NCBI GenBank assembly: GCA_021234155.1
Contig: JAJEKV010000081.1
Span: forward strand, 4,925,775 to 4,989,774
DNA: 64,000 bases
Origin: Isoetes taiwanensis
Taxonomy: Eukaryota; Streptophyta; Lycopodiopsida; Isoetales; Isoetaceae
Direction of reading: 5' to 3'
Shown here piece by piece: positions 1-12,214 of the stretch (position 1 is its first letter; every line of letters begins with the position of its first letter). Made by a program: the position numbers and the translations under genes. The notes under the pieces are model-generated. The model was not told the DNA's origin. It ran no database searches and was given only the letters and a program-made list of their open reading frames with translations.

Positions 1-1024
1 GTACCCGGTGGAATTGCACAATAAACAAGGCCCATTAGGTATAGTGGCGGGCGAGGATTGTGAAGAGATGGAAAAAAGCGTGGTATACACTCTTGTGCTC
101 GGTGGTATATGGGAGAGCACCTAGCCGGTTGGGAAGCATTTCAAGCTGTTTTTGGTTTAAAGGAGGCGGAGACAAGATAATTTGGGAATGTGTGGCTTCC
201 GTACTCCCAAACACAATAAATAGAGGAGATCAAAGTCCATGGGTCGTACATCCTTAAATCTGACCTAACAAGTTTGTGAAGTCATGCTCTGATGGTTTGA
301 AGACTAAAGGATTTCTTCGATTATCTCCCAAGTGGGAGCTAGTGATCTGAGGAGGACATCCTTAAAAACATCACGGAGAAAGCGCTTGGCTGAAATTCCT
401 CCCTCCACGAATCAGCGCCTTTCTTTGCAAGTGATCCACGGGGTCCCAAGGGTCAATCATCTAGTCTCCAAATGGGACAATAGCGTGAGCCCACTTTGCC
501 CTATGTGTGAAGAGGAAGAAGAATCTATAGAACATTTATGCGGTGGAATGTGGGATCTTTGCAAGAAGTATGGGCCTGGAGTCCGGATAGGTTCGAATAC
601 CCCTTAGGAACCAAAGAATTGCTGCTAGGAATTCTCCTCGAATGGTGCCCCAAGAAGAAGATTTCTTTTCACATAGCGAGGGCACGAGCGATCTGGTCAA
701 TATGGAAAAGGAGGAATGCAGGAGTCTTATTTGAGAATCGGGGGAGGTATTCATATCATCAACTCGGCTACTTCACGGTACTTGAAAGACTTAAAAATTT
801 AGGCTAGTTTTTTAAATGTGAAGAAGAGGTAAAGGAAGAAATATGGGGCACCTATTTTAATGTGGGTCTAGGTCGGGAAGAGAATAGTACAAGGCTGGAG
901 CTACGTAGCTACCCCCATCTCATATTCGTGGATGGGTGCACCTCTGCCATGTGGCTTTGTATCATTCTCTCTAAGTAAATAAAATCTTTTTTATCCCAAA
1001 AAAAAAAAAATAAATAAATAAATA
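1..1024 (+). mobile_element. 3' end of an L1-like LINE (zinc-binding RT C-terminus)
   Basis: Remnant of the C-terminal part of a plant LINE reverse transcriptase. Three frames carry it in order: 60-257, then 332-607, then 538-807, so at least two frameshifts are present. The 332-607 frame holds the zf-RVT signature, with a CPMC pair followed by an acidic stretch and IEHL. The 538-807 frame continues with the typical tail IWSIWKRRNAGVLFEN. A poly(A) run at 998-1010 followed by TAAA repeats marks the 3' end. Everything upstream of the zinc-binding region lies outside the window. Dead element. Confidence 0.8.
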
Positions 1025-1074
1025 AAATTTTTGTCACACCGGGGGTGGCGTCCCTAAGGCGAAGAAGGGGCAAA

Positions 1075-1585
1075 ATTTTGCAACACAAACCATTAACATC
1101 CACCATATAAAAATTAAATCCCCAACACATAACAATCAAACATAATAACCATTGACATTAACAACCAACACATAACTACCATTGACATTAATTAACACAA
1201 CCATTGGGTCCAACACATTTAAATTAAAATCCCCTTAAACCCCTTTGGTTTGGGTGCATATTCACAGGGGTTGGCGTAGGGGCGTGAGCCCTCATAATTG
1301 TATTTTTGCACGCGTCTGAAATCAACACCATATAGTATTAAAACTTGAAATCTTATAGTATTTTGTGAATCTTGTTATATAGTATAGCAAATTTTTGTAC
1401 TTGCATACCCCATAAGCGAGGAACTTTCGTGCGGTATAGATTAAGGAATAAGGGGGTGAATATGCCTATCCAACTCTCGTTGCCGGAGTCACCCCGTGTG
1501 AATATGCACCCAAACCAAAGGGGTTTAAGGGGATTTTAATTTAAATGTTGAACTAATGGTTGTGTTAATTAATGTCAACGGAATA
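1075..1585. repeat. Foldback repeat, copy 1 (about 84-bp inverted arms)
   Basis: The left arm (1181-1265) is the reverse complement of the right arm (1497-1579) with few differences. The arms read outward from TGAATATGCACCCAAACC through TTAATTTAAAT to an AATGGTTGTGTTAATTAATG-type end. About 230 bp lie between them. A degenerate extra copy of the arm sequence appears at 1075-1160. There is no ORF, so it is a non-autonomous foldback or MITE-like element. A second copy lies at 28517-28830 in the opposite orientation. The exact outer ends are unclear. Confidence 0.6.
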
Positions 1586-2277
1586 TTAATTAATTCAAGA
1601 AAATAGGGAACGATTCATCGAGACATCAAAGTAAATTATTACGAATATTATTCTTGTACTTTATGCATTATGTATTACTATGCATTTATTGACATAACAA
1701 AAGGGGGAGACTAGCAATAAAGGGGCTTAAGGAATGGGTTGGGTTGGTTGTAGAGTTGGCGGTAGGGGAACTATAGGTAGATGAAGGAAAATGGTCATTA
1801 CTATGTTTTGGCCCTCTGTAGATGTCAACACCTAAAGATATGAGTGATATACAAATGACTCTAGTAGGATAAGAAGATAAGATGGCCAAAAGCTTTGCTC
1901 TTGTAGCCCAATTTGCCATCCACTTTGCATAAATTAAGCAAATCAAACTATTCAGTTTCGTCGTTCATAAACCAGCCCATAAAAAGATCAATTAGACATG
2001 TATCGCATTTGTAGATCACAATTCCATGACAATGAGGTCTATCAATACCTATTGCATTACATGTGATGAGAAGCAAATCACGTACATTGGCAATTGTTGG
2101 ATCCTTAACGTGTGAAGCATTACACATTGATGCCTATTCGAAAAATGGCTAGAGATGTTGAGAAATATGGTGGTTCTTGCTTGAAGACATAACACATGTT
2201 TTGCATGCGAATCAGTCTAATCCTGTTTGAGCCAATATTGTTAAAGTTTCAAACTTGAAATGAAGTATAGCCATCTA

Positions 2278-5200
2278 TCTATCTTGTTAATTTGGGATTA
2301 TCCGGCTTGGCAGAAAATATTTTTGGAATTTATTTTAAATGATTTCACTATGATTTTAGAGGTTTTGGCGTGTAGGAAAAAATCTCGATTCTCCAAAAAT
2401 TGAGAAAGAATTTGGCTCTAACGTATTTTCTGCATTTTCCCTTTTTATTCCACGAATCTGCATGCATGAATCTGGTGCACAGACGCACCGCCTATCTTGC
2501 CGAAGGCCTTCATCTGATCTTTGATTTCTCCTGATTGTCACCAGATGGCCGTACTTTTATTAGGTTTGCGCACAAGCATGGAGGTATGCTGCAATCTCTG
2601 TGTTTCAGGTACAGTCATTTTCGAATTTGTTGTAAGAGTCTGGATGCCTTTGATTTTGTCTGGGATTAGGCATATAAGTTAAATAATCTCCTTACGACCT
2701 TTTCCCAAAGCATTTGTTACGGTGCTTCATGGAAGTATTCTTAGCGGGAGCTTGGATTGCGCGAGAATATACTTTAGGGTTTCAAGAGCCGTGAATATCT
2801 ATTTTATTGATGTTCTCTTATGGATTATGGTTTCCATCTGCTATTTGATAATTTTGCCTAATCATCCTATCATATAACTCTGCAGTGATTCTTCGGCCTT
2901 CCTGTTTAAATTCTTAGTTCCTCTATACATCTCATAGTGGTGCACAAAAAAGCAGGAGAATTTTGTAATAGGAGATGGTATCTACATGTGTAAATCATGT
3001 CATTGTACATTAGGTAGGTAGATGGAAGAAAGAAGGGAACGTTTGAAGAGAATGATTTGTTTTATCAACACTGCTAGAGACTGCTAGGGCCCATGAGTTC
3101 AATTAATGGCAATATGCCAATGGGTAGCATGTTGTATGAGTAGATCACGATTATTTGCATTAGCTTCATAGAGTAGAGCACCCATATTATCATCTGTATT
3201 ATAGCACTTAAGGTTATGGGTTCTGTAATGTTTTATTAGCTCCTTAAGGTCAAGGTTAAGGTTTTGTTTTTGCTCTACGATGCTATCATTTTCTAATTTC
3301 TTTTGTTATATTGCAGTACTACGCCCATTATACTCTTACAAACAGAATCATCCAATCAACCTTCTTCTTTTGGGCTTATTTATTGGGCTTCGAAAAAAGG
3401 ATATGATTTCAGCTTCCTGGGGCCAATGTTTTTTGTATCACTGATAGTATTCATAGTATGGGGTTCTGTTCAGGTAAATTGTTTGCTGATTTCTATCTTG
3501 ATATCTCATCCTACTACAATTATATTATCTAATATCTTGCATGTGATCTGCAGTCATTCTTTCCAATTGTATCACTTGCAGTCAGCATATATTCTGGACT
3601 TGGGGCCATTATCTTCAATGCGTATATTGTTTGTGACACGGACAATCTTATCAAGTGCTTCTCCTATGATGATTACATATGGACCTCTATATCTGCAACT
3701 CCTCAGAGGAATGGATTCAAATTGAGAGGATCTTCAATACAGCTGGAATAAGATATGTGGACTGAAGGTATTGTTTCATTTTACCGATTTGGCAAGCAAG
3801 CAACTACTTCTAAGTGTTATTGGTTCATTTGCAGAGTTATGTGTCCACAACAAGATCTGAACTCAAGACTTCTTTGGATCTAAATTAATAGATCTAATGA
3901 CGATGACGCTCTTGAACCACCCATGTACTCAAAGGTAGTTTTGAAAGCTTGAGATAACTTTTCAAGATAGCGTATCATACATTTCGTTATTATATGGCTA
4001 TCATTATTGGATAGATGATATTTTGAGGCAGGATTGAGTGGCCTTTCTAGAAAAGCAGGCCTGAGTGGTATATCTTTGTAGCAGGAAACACTGGAGCAGT
4101 GCAATATTGTTTGGCCTCTCATTTATTCTATATGTTTTCGTGAAGTCTGAAATGTAAGTATGCCAAATCGAGTAAGGGTCCGGATCTTTTTAACAACTCT
4201 TTTGCTTCATCTTTTTCTTTTTGCATCTCTTTGTCATAGGGCACTAACATTTAGTATCCAAGTTTGAAGTTGCATGATAAATTGGCATTTAACTAGCTTT
4301 GACTTTGGTGTATCTGCATTTGTAGGAATTTATAGAGGTATGCACAGCAGAGGTTTTACAAGCCTTATTGCAGGTGAATCTTAATCCCTCTATAAATCTA
4401 TGCTTTGTTGTTGTTGGAGTCTATAGAAAGCCTGATTGAACTTGCATAAATAGAGAAACTTTGTGGTGATGTGTACACAATGGTTTCATAGACTACAACC
4501 ATAGTGTAATGATACTCTGATCGTCCTAACAGATCCAAAAATATAAACCTGCAATCTTATTAATAATTGAATAATTTTTCTAAAGGCCCATCCTAACTGT
4601 GGTCCCACGTTATGCTATAGCCCATTTTGTTGACTTCCGGCTCCATAAGGTCAATCTTGATTTGGGGCTTTGTTATTGCATCACCTTTTTCTCACGGTTG
4701 TTAGATGTCCGTGTTCATAATTGCAAATCATTTTGATGGCCATCTATGTTTGCCAAAAAAAAATTAGTCGATACTGGCTAGAGAATATTCGGTTCTTTGG
4801 TTATTCAAGCATTATTTTCTACATTTGCTCAACAGATGATCCATTTAGAACTCTAAATTTGTGCAATTTTGTAATGCTTGAGAATTCTTAAAACCTGTTT
4901 TACCAATTTTACCAATGCAACATGCTTGACACTACTGCTTTTATTCTTTATGGTGATGACCATGTTCAACACGGCCCAAAAAATGCTTAGTTGTTTGTAA
5001 GATGTGGACAAATATGGTAAGAAAAAATAGAATGGTACACTATGTTAAACTCTAGCCCCCAATGCATAGATACTATGCATGAAAATATAAGGAAAGTGGC
5101 ATGGTTGATTGACGCTAAAAACACAAAATAGTCTTGATATCTAGGCTATGCCATCTTTTCAACTATCTTTGTTTTTGGCCTTAAAACTATGCTATATAGC

Positions 5201-6393
5201 TCTAATAGGACATAGTTTGCACATCATGACTTTCGCTCCTTTTATTTGTAATAAAAACCACGCAATCATAAGCTGCATTGCAATTAGTTGGGATTTATTT
5301 TTCATACTAATGTGCCTTACTTTATTCACAAATGTTGTTTGTGATGTAGGAGGGACAAGCTACCTTCTTTGGCAAAATTTTGGCAAGATTGGATAACATT
5401 TTTGAGACAATAAAGATGCAACGAAAAATACATACGATACAACACATCTTTGCAACATATAAACTAGAAATATAAGCATTAGATCATATGTAGGTTTATA
5501 GACATGGCACTTTATGGCCCATAATTGGATGACAATGTTTCTAGAATCTAATGCATGAGCCAAATTTTCATGTGAACAGAACAAAATACAAACTATATGA
5601 TTTGGCAATGTCGATTTTTATTTATTCAGTGCAGTTTCAGTCCATCCAATCTTCAAGTTCTCAAGTTTCTTTAGACTGATGAAATGCTAGAACAAAAAGG
5701 TTTAAATGGCATGCTACTCTTTCTACACATAGCGCATGCAACTTGGTGCTCATGTCAACATCTATTTTTCCTAATATATAATGCCTAATATATAAAATAT
5801 GAAACTAGGATTTACTTAAAGAAAATACAATGTATGTGAGCTTGCAAGTAGTTATTCTCACTATTCTACCACAATTAACAATGTGGCTTAACACTATCCT
5901 CTAATAAGTTTTGTATCTCATGTATTTTTGCGGGGCTCACTAAATCCAATATATACCCTCGAACATTGCTTAGAGATCCACTTACTAATATGAATGAAAA
6001 TTGTATAGGCATTTATCTCCTTCCTTACTTTCCATTCTTCTTGCTTATTGGGTTCAAAATAGAAGCAGCCCTACTGACTTAAGATATAAAACGACATTTA
6101 ATTACATGAAACATATGCATTCCTCTTGCAGAAACATGTCAAACCAAAAGTTTGAATCATATTTATGACATAATATGTTTCTACACCATGAGCACCATAA
6201 AGATGTTTTCATTCACACCTTTTAGCTAGCACAAAACTATCTGAGAACTCCATGATGTCGCTAATCAAGACCCCATAGGATTTTTCAAACCAATTTTATT
6301 CCCCATCTAACAATTCCTAAATGCTGACGTAACTTACATATGGCACACTTCCAAATTGCAACTAAGCCCGGCAACGCCGGGCACCATAACTAG
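2278..6393 (+). mobile_element. Helitron A (non-autonomous, gene-capturing)
   Basis: The 5' end reads A|TCTATCTTGTTAATTTGG at 2278 (a start at 2274 is also possible). It aligns over about 120 bp with the 5' end of Helitron B. The 3' end carries the perfect hairpin GCCCGGC-AAC-GCCGGGC at 6366-6382, then ACCATAACTAG, followed by T at 6394. These are the canonical rolling-circle termini: a TC start, a hairpin 10-12 nt before CTRR, and insertion between A and T. There is no Rep/helicase ORF, so it is non-autonomous. It carries a LIFEGUARD gene fragment in the same orientation. Length is about 4.1 kb. The 3' end is secure; the 5' end rests on similarity to Helitron B. Confidence 0.8.
3317..3751 (+). 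pseudogene. LIFEGUARD / BAX-inhibitor-1 family gene fragment captured in Helitron A
   Basis: Two exons of a multi-pass membrane protein of the LFG (TMBIM) family, which modulates cell death and ER calcium. Exon 1 follows a TTGCAG acceptor and encodes GYDFSFLGPMFFVSLIVF up to a CAG|GTAAAT donor near 3475. The 25 residues before this align only loosely with the family. After an intron of about 79 bp ending CTGCAG, exon 2 (3554-3751) encodes SLAVSIYSGLGAIIF, then DTDNLIKCFSYDDYIWTS, the family's signature region. It then runs out of homology and stops at 3749-3751, before the last transmembrane helix. The N-terminal half is absent. The retained intron shows DNA-level capture, not retroposition. 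Not expected to be functional. Confidence 0.8.
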
Positions 6394-7040
6394 TTAGAAT
6401 TTAATTTCATTGTTTGTCATGCAATGTATGTGAAAGGAGGCCATTATAGCATCGACAACATTGTTTGTGATGCACTCTATGTCAAGGCTAAGTCAAAAGA
6501 GAACTACATTTACACAAACATCACGGACCTATAGTCTTTGCGATTTAATTTGACCATGGAAGGGCTTGTTTATTGGTTTTACGTCACTTATTTTTATGAC
6601 TCTAGCAAAATGTTCATTTTATAGCGATAGTAAGATTTTAATTAAACATGAATGTGAAGATGTTGCTTGAGATGGCGTGCTTAACAATAAGCACATCCAA
6701 ATTTCCCATTTGAGAAGGTAGAAAAACACCACAAAGAAGTCTTGGTATTAGCAAATCACTTTTGCTTAGGAAGGGTTATGAAAAGTTATTGTTATTATTG
6801 TCTCTTTGGGGGTGTCCGCCTTAAATCATTTACAATTGAATTAATCAAAGCTAATTGAGATGGTTAGAACCACTTAGTGTTGGAGGTCGGAGTGTGATTG
6901 AGAGAAAAGAGAGTAGTTACCCTTATCTAGGCTCTAGGTATAGTTCTAATGCGGACACTTGAACATGAAATAATTACTGGAAGAAACATTATATATACTA
7001 GATAATACAAGCATTAGTAACTCACTTTCCTAATGAATTG
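6394..7040. other. No gene seen (flank of Helitron A)
   Basis: AT-rich sequence beginning TTAGAATTTAATTTC directly after the Helitron 3' end. I see no exon, RNA gene or repeat in it. Confidence 0.5.
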
Positions 7041-7150
7041 AATAGAATAGAATAGAATAGAATAGAATAGAATAGAATAGAATAGAATAGAATAGAATAG
7101 AATAGAATAGAATAGAATAGAATAGAATAGAATAGAATAGAATAGAATAG
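7041..7150 (+). repeat. (AATAG)22 microsatellite
   Basis: Twenty-two uninterrupted copies of the pentamer AATAG, 110 bp, followed by a single diverged GATAG unit. The perfect array suggests it is young and likely length-polymorphic. Confidence 0.97.
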
Positions 7151-9540
7151 GATAGGATTTTTATCGACACTTTTAACTATGGGTAGTCAACAAAATAATG
7201 TATCCTTTACAAATATTGAGAAACAAGATAGAAATACTCATAGTTCATTTGAAATGTTGCCTCAACAGTGCCAACGCAATCGATATATTATACAAATGGA
7301 TAAGTGTCCTTTCCAACTACATAAACGAGTAGAAAAAAAGGCCCGTTTACCAAAAACTGTTTGTGCATGATTTATACTACCATAGCAGTCATACGCATTG
7401 ACAAGGCTATTGCCATTTGATCATGTGCACCATCAAACATCTGAGAATGATGCATTTTAGCCAAGAAATATATTGAACTTGTTAGGTTGAGAATACTTGC
7501 ATTTGTTGGAAGATACGGGTCCTTCCAATAACTTATGTGAACCATAGAACGTACAACTAACAAATTCATAGTCTTATGGTATGAAAAGAACTGTCTTGAT
7601 ATCTTAAGGCCATCCATAGTTACCAAGGTACAAAGGCAACTACACTACCCATTTATTCTACCATTTGTAGGTGCATGCACCAACTTGCTCAGTGCTTAGC
7701 TTGTGCCAACATGGAAATAAATGTGGCATTTTCTGATTATTTCATTTTCGTCGATTTTTGTTTATCATAACCATGGAAAACATGCATTCAAATATGGCAG
7801 TAAAAACTTTTAGTAGCCTTATATCATTCTTCATCAAACCACGACAGTTGTAAGGAGGTAGAAACCGACTGAACTTGCATCATACTGAACTTGCATCATA
7901 ATAGAAACTTCAAAGACATTTAATTGATATTACTCCTCGACTTTACTGCCTGCAATACATTAGGCAAATAACTATTTAGAGAATGTCAAGTCACACATGA
8001 CATTGATCCATAGGCATTCAATTTATATGAGCGAGATGAGACTTTAGCTTTTTATCCATCATAGTTTCAAAAGAGCGAGAATTCCATTTACTATAAAATT
8101 ATTATTAAGAACAGAATTAATACTATCTTCAGCGATATGTAGATCAAGCACAGGATATCTATAGTATTTATGCCCTTCAGTTGTGCTAGTTTTTGTTTAC
8201 AAGGTTAATTTCCCAAAGTTTATGAAGATTTCTTACAAGATTATTATTGTAAAGCAGAAACATGGTACAAACAAGCTCAAATAGGGTAAGCCTATAATCA
8301 CAAGCAAGTCAGATAGTGGTAGATAGTGCATCATTTGAACAATGACATTGAGCTTCGTAGTGCAAGAACCTAATTGATCCATGCTATGACATGGAGAAAA
8401 CTTTCACACATATAGCCTGTGTATATGAAATGCAAATTATGTTCTAAATTGTATCTGCAGGATCCTAAAAGGGAGATCCTAGATGTGGAACATTCACAGG
8501 CAAGTGTCCACAACCAAGTAACCTACTCCTAATTTGTAACGCCAGTCCATAGACCAATGATCTATATATTGAACTCTAAACATTTTGCAAACATTCCAAA
8601 TTGAATTTTAAGCAATATTGTTGCAGTGGGCCATTAGCTAAAGCAGTGCATCACATCATCTTTTGTTTACTACCATAATCGACTAGGAATGAATACCTTA
8701 TGAAGAAATGGCTTGATCTGCAATTACACAAATGGCCACTTACTTAACCTCTCTTCACATTTATGTAGTATGTAATAGGGAAACCTGCATAGTATGTAAT
8801 AGGCAGTGCATTGTATCAAACATTCCCACTACCCACTATATACGAATGAGAGTGACCTTATCTAGCCATTTGCCAAAATCAATTAAAAACCCTTTCACAT
8901 ATCCAGAGTTGGCACGTCTATTCATTATTATATCCATGTGAAGAGTTCTTTCCAGGCCCATAAATCTAGCTGCAACACATTTCCTTATCAGTATAAACCC
9001 ATTTGGCACTGAACAATGCCATACGTTGAAAGACTAAAGTGAGGGTATAAACTGTCTGTAATGTGCATGCCAATCATTGTAAATTTATCCATTGCATTAA
9101 TCTGCATTGCATTTCTAGCCTTTCTAGATCATATAAGACTCTTTAAAAGATAACGATACTATATTTAAATCCAAGATACTAATGAATAACTGGGATAGAA
9201 TGCAAAAGACTCCAAAATGGTCAAGCTTGACTTATAAAAAATATCACCTTTTTTTACGTCACAATGTAAAATCATGTGAATCATGAGTTCCACGCAATGT
9301 TGCCTCAATGCTCTGCCTGATTGATAAGTATAGAAATTAGAGGCTTGCATGACAAAGTAAATATAGAAAAGAAATAGAAGATATATAAGGATGATGCTCC
9401 TACCTTAAGTACCTGAATGCTCTTTTATAATTCTTTCACTATAGTTATATCTAACCTACAAATGAAGATTTAAAATCTTTTATAATCGTGATTGGCCGGA
9501 CATATTCAAGATGAAATGGAAAGGTATATGCTGAGACTAA
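7151..9540. other. No gene seen, AT-rich spacer
   Basis: Only short ORFs of non-coding character occur here. Small direct repeats are present, for example ACTGAACTTGCATCATA twice at about 7870-7900. Nothing is recognisable as a gene or element. Confidence 0.5.
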
Positions 9541-9544
9541 AACA

Positions 9545-9910
9545 GACCCTCCAAAAATTAACTCTTCTAAAGATAGCCTCCTCCAACCCTCAAGCATAGG
9601 CCACCTCAATTCCTTTTATGGCAATCTCGACATGGATCTCCCTTCCTCATTGGGTATCCTTCACTCTAGCACAGACCTTGAGAAATCTTGCAAAAGTGTA
9701 GACACATGGATCCATATTATCTTCTTTCATCTTCTGGTATAGACTAAATTTGTTATGTGGTTGGATGGGATGAATAAACCAAAACATATGAGATCCATGA
9801 ATCGTTCATCTATAACAAAGCTGTTGAAAGCCTCTAGCGCATCATATATGGTCCTAGATTCCACAAATGTACTATATAGTTTCGCAGCTTCCATCATCTT
9901 TCATATGCAT
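9545..9910 (-). pseudogene. PPR-protein relic
   Basis: Reading the minus strand from about 9910, a run containing SLYQKMKEDNMDPCVYTF continues into ARFLKVCARVKDTQ, a stop, then GREIHVEIAIKGIEVAYA. This is the classic order of a plant PPR unit: YxKM, then PxxYTFxxxLKxCA, then GxxIHxxxxxxG. Frames shift and stops interrupt it. The families normally act in organelle RNA processing or editing; this piece cannot. Confidence 0.55.
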
Positions 9911-10563
9911 ATAGCTTCTTTGCAACTCTAAATTCTTTTGTCTCCTACAATTCGGAATTTTATTGTGGTAATGGAAGGCGGCGTGACTCATTGATCCAGT
10001 GCAAAATCAATGCTTCCCTCATGCATTTTGTTTTTCTGGTTAATCTACCAAAATAATAATTAATAGATCTGGCGATATGTATTAACAACATAGGCAATCA
10101 CAACTCTCGCATGTACAAACTTTCGGACATCTGTTTTTATCCGAATTTTGGACATAAAATTCTATCTTTTTCATTTCTAACTAATGCCTATGTGCATAAA
10201 TCTCTGGCATAAAAGTGAATTATAGATCTTTCTTGGATAGTTCCCTTGGCTCAGGCAATTATAATAAAAAAATTGTGAAGGCACATAGCAATAGAGAACA
10301 TATCCTTACCTAAGTATAGACTTCAAGTGCTAGTGGTATTACACTTGGCTTCAAATTTAACAGATTGGCATCTTCTATGCCAGGCTTAGCTTCAATTGGA
10401 CGGATCGACATCTTCTAAACCTAGACAATTTGCTAGAGTCTCTGCATGCAAAATGTTTGAGTTGCAATTTAAAAAATGCACTAATTCATCAATTTACCCA
10501 AGCACATTATGCACCCCAAAAAATACCTAGTTCTCTATTTGTTTAGAGTAACAAAGAGCTTTT

Positions 10564-10623
10564 TTGGGTTGCCCCTAAGGGGGCAAACCCTTGTTGGGTT
10601 GCCGCTAAGGGGGCAAACCCTTG
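10564..10623 (+). repeat. Two tandem 30-bp units, each nearly palindromic
   Basis: The unit TTGGGTTGCCSCTAAGGGGG continues into CAAACCCTTG and occurs twice back to back with one difference. Each unit folds on itself (GGGTTGCCCC opposite GGGGCAAACCC). It stands out from the AT-rich surroundings. Confidence 0.85.
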
Positions 10624-10840
10624 TTTATGTGGGGTTTGTGGCATATTCTAGGTATATGCCAGTATATGCCCAGAATATACCGATGACTGCTAAAAACCCA
10701 TTATTGGCTGTAAATGCTCGGTCACTTGTGTTAGTGGGCAGCTACTCTCGAAACCGGCCAACCGGAGACGTCTCCTCTCGTGCAGATGGCGAGTATTTTG
10801 AGTGTTGAGTGTGTGGGCGGTCCTCACTACGACGCTATTT

Positions 10841-12200
10841 CATGGCGGCCTTCTGCATCCATCCTTTGCAATTAGGGCGAAACCGCATTGACAAGTTGCT
10901 TTTCCTAAGAATTTGAAGCAACAGGCGTTGGATCGCGTCTTTGCGACAGTCCAAGCATGTAGAATTCAACGGTATGAAATTCAAAGTTTTAGTTTCTGCT
11001 AGAAATGTCGAGAGAAGTATGGGCATGGTATGAGGGCTTATTACAGAAAAAAAATCCAAGACAAGCCTTGCAGATTTGGTGCAGGTCATATGGTGACTCG
11101 AAGGGATTGCTTCAACTTAGCGGCTTTTCTAGATGTAGAGAGGCTAGACTAATGCATGAGAAATTGTAAGGGCGTGGGTTTAGATCAGACCTTGGCATCC
11201 TAATTACTTTATTGAAGGCGTGCTGCAGTTCAAGCAATTTGTAGAGACTTCATGCAACTGCAATCATTAGTAGGAATGATATGAATATTTTTGTGGCTAA
11301 CACGTTGGTATACATGTATTATAAATGTAGGCACGAATTGGATGCTTATCAAGTCTTCAGCAGGATGCCTCATCAGGATGTGTTGTCCTAGAATATTGTG
11401 ATATTTGGGTATGCAGAAAACGAGGAATGTGAATTTGCCTCACATTGTTCGAATACATGCAAATTGAAGGTTTTACCCCAAGTTCTTGAACGTATGTAGC
11501 TGCGCTGAAGCCGTGTGCTAGTTCCACAGCAGTGGAAGAAGGTCAAGAAGTGAATGGAAGACTTTTGAAAATGAAGTGTCTCAAGAAGGCACGTCTATTC
11601 AGTCTGAAATTGAAAAGAATGGGCACCAGCAGGAGATTTTCGTAGAAAATATCCTCGTGGATATGTATGCCAAATGTGGAAACATGGAGCGTGCTCGTCG
11701 GGTCTTTGATAGCATCTTGCATCACACTGTAGTGTCTTGGAATGCCCTAATATTTGGATATGCAGAGGGTGGTGAAAGTGAGTTGGCTTTGGGGATATTT
11801 AAACAAATGCAAGATGGATGTGTTGCACCAAACGCTCTTAATTATATTGCTGCCTTGAAAGCATATGTTGGTTGTGCAGAAAAAGAGGATGACAAAGAGC
11901 TTGGGGGAAAATCTGTAAAAATAGATTGTTTAGAGAAGGATATTTCCATCCATTCTGAACTTGCAAGAAGCAGGCATGAATTAGACATTTTTGCGGCAAC
12001 TGCCTTGATAGATCTATATGCCAAATGTGGGGGATGATCCATGCATCGCGTGCATTTGATAGGATTCCCCATGACAATCTAGCATCTTGAAATACTCTAA
12101 TATTTGCATATGCAGAATGCGGGAAGTGTAAATTTGCATTGCAATTGTTTTTTCAAATACAAGATGAAGGTTTTGCGCCAGATGCTCGAGGTTATGTTGC
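10841..12200 (+). pseudogene. PPR protein pseudogene (organelle RNA-binding family)
   Basis: A decayed pentatricopeptide-repeat gene. A possible start at 10841 (ATGGCGGCC) soon hits a stop. At 11280-11400 the text reads NDMNIFVANTLVYMYYKC, then QVFSRMPHQDVLS and a stop. The best block (11576-12037) contains ENILVDMYAKCGNMERARRV and VVSWNALIFGYAEGGE, and ends in ALIDLYAKCGG, the diagnostic PPR signatures. The remains continue at 12060-12190 (NTLIFAYAECGK, then FFQIQDEGFAPDARGYV). Stops and frameshifts separate the blocks. There is no intron, as is usual for this family. It runs directly into the AAE14 fragment at about 12200, which is not a natural gene end. Confidence 0.85.
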
Positions 12201-12214
12201 TCGAGGTTATTGCT

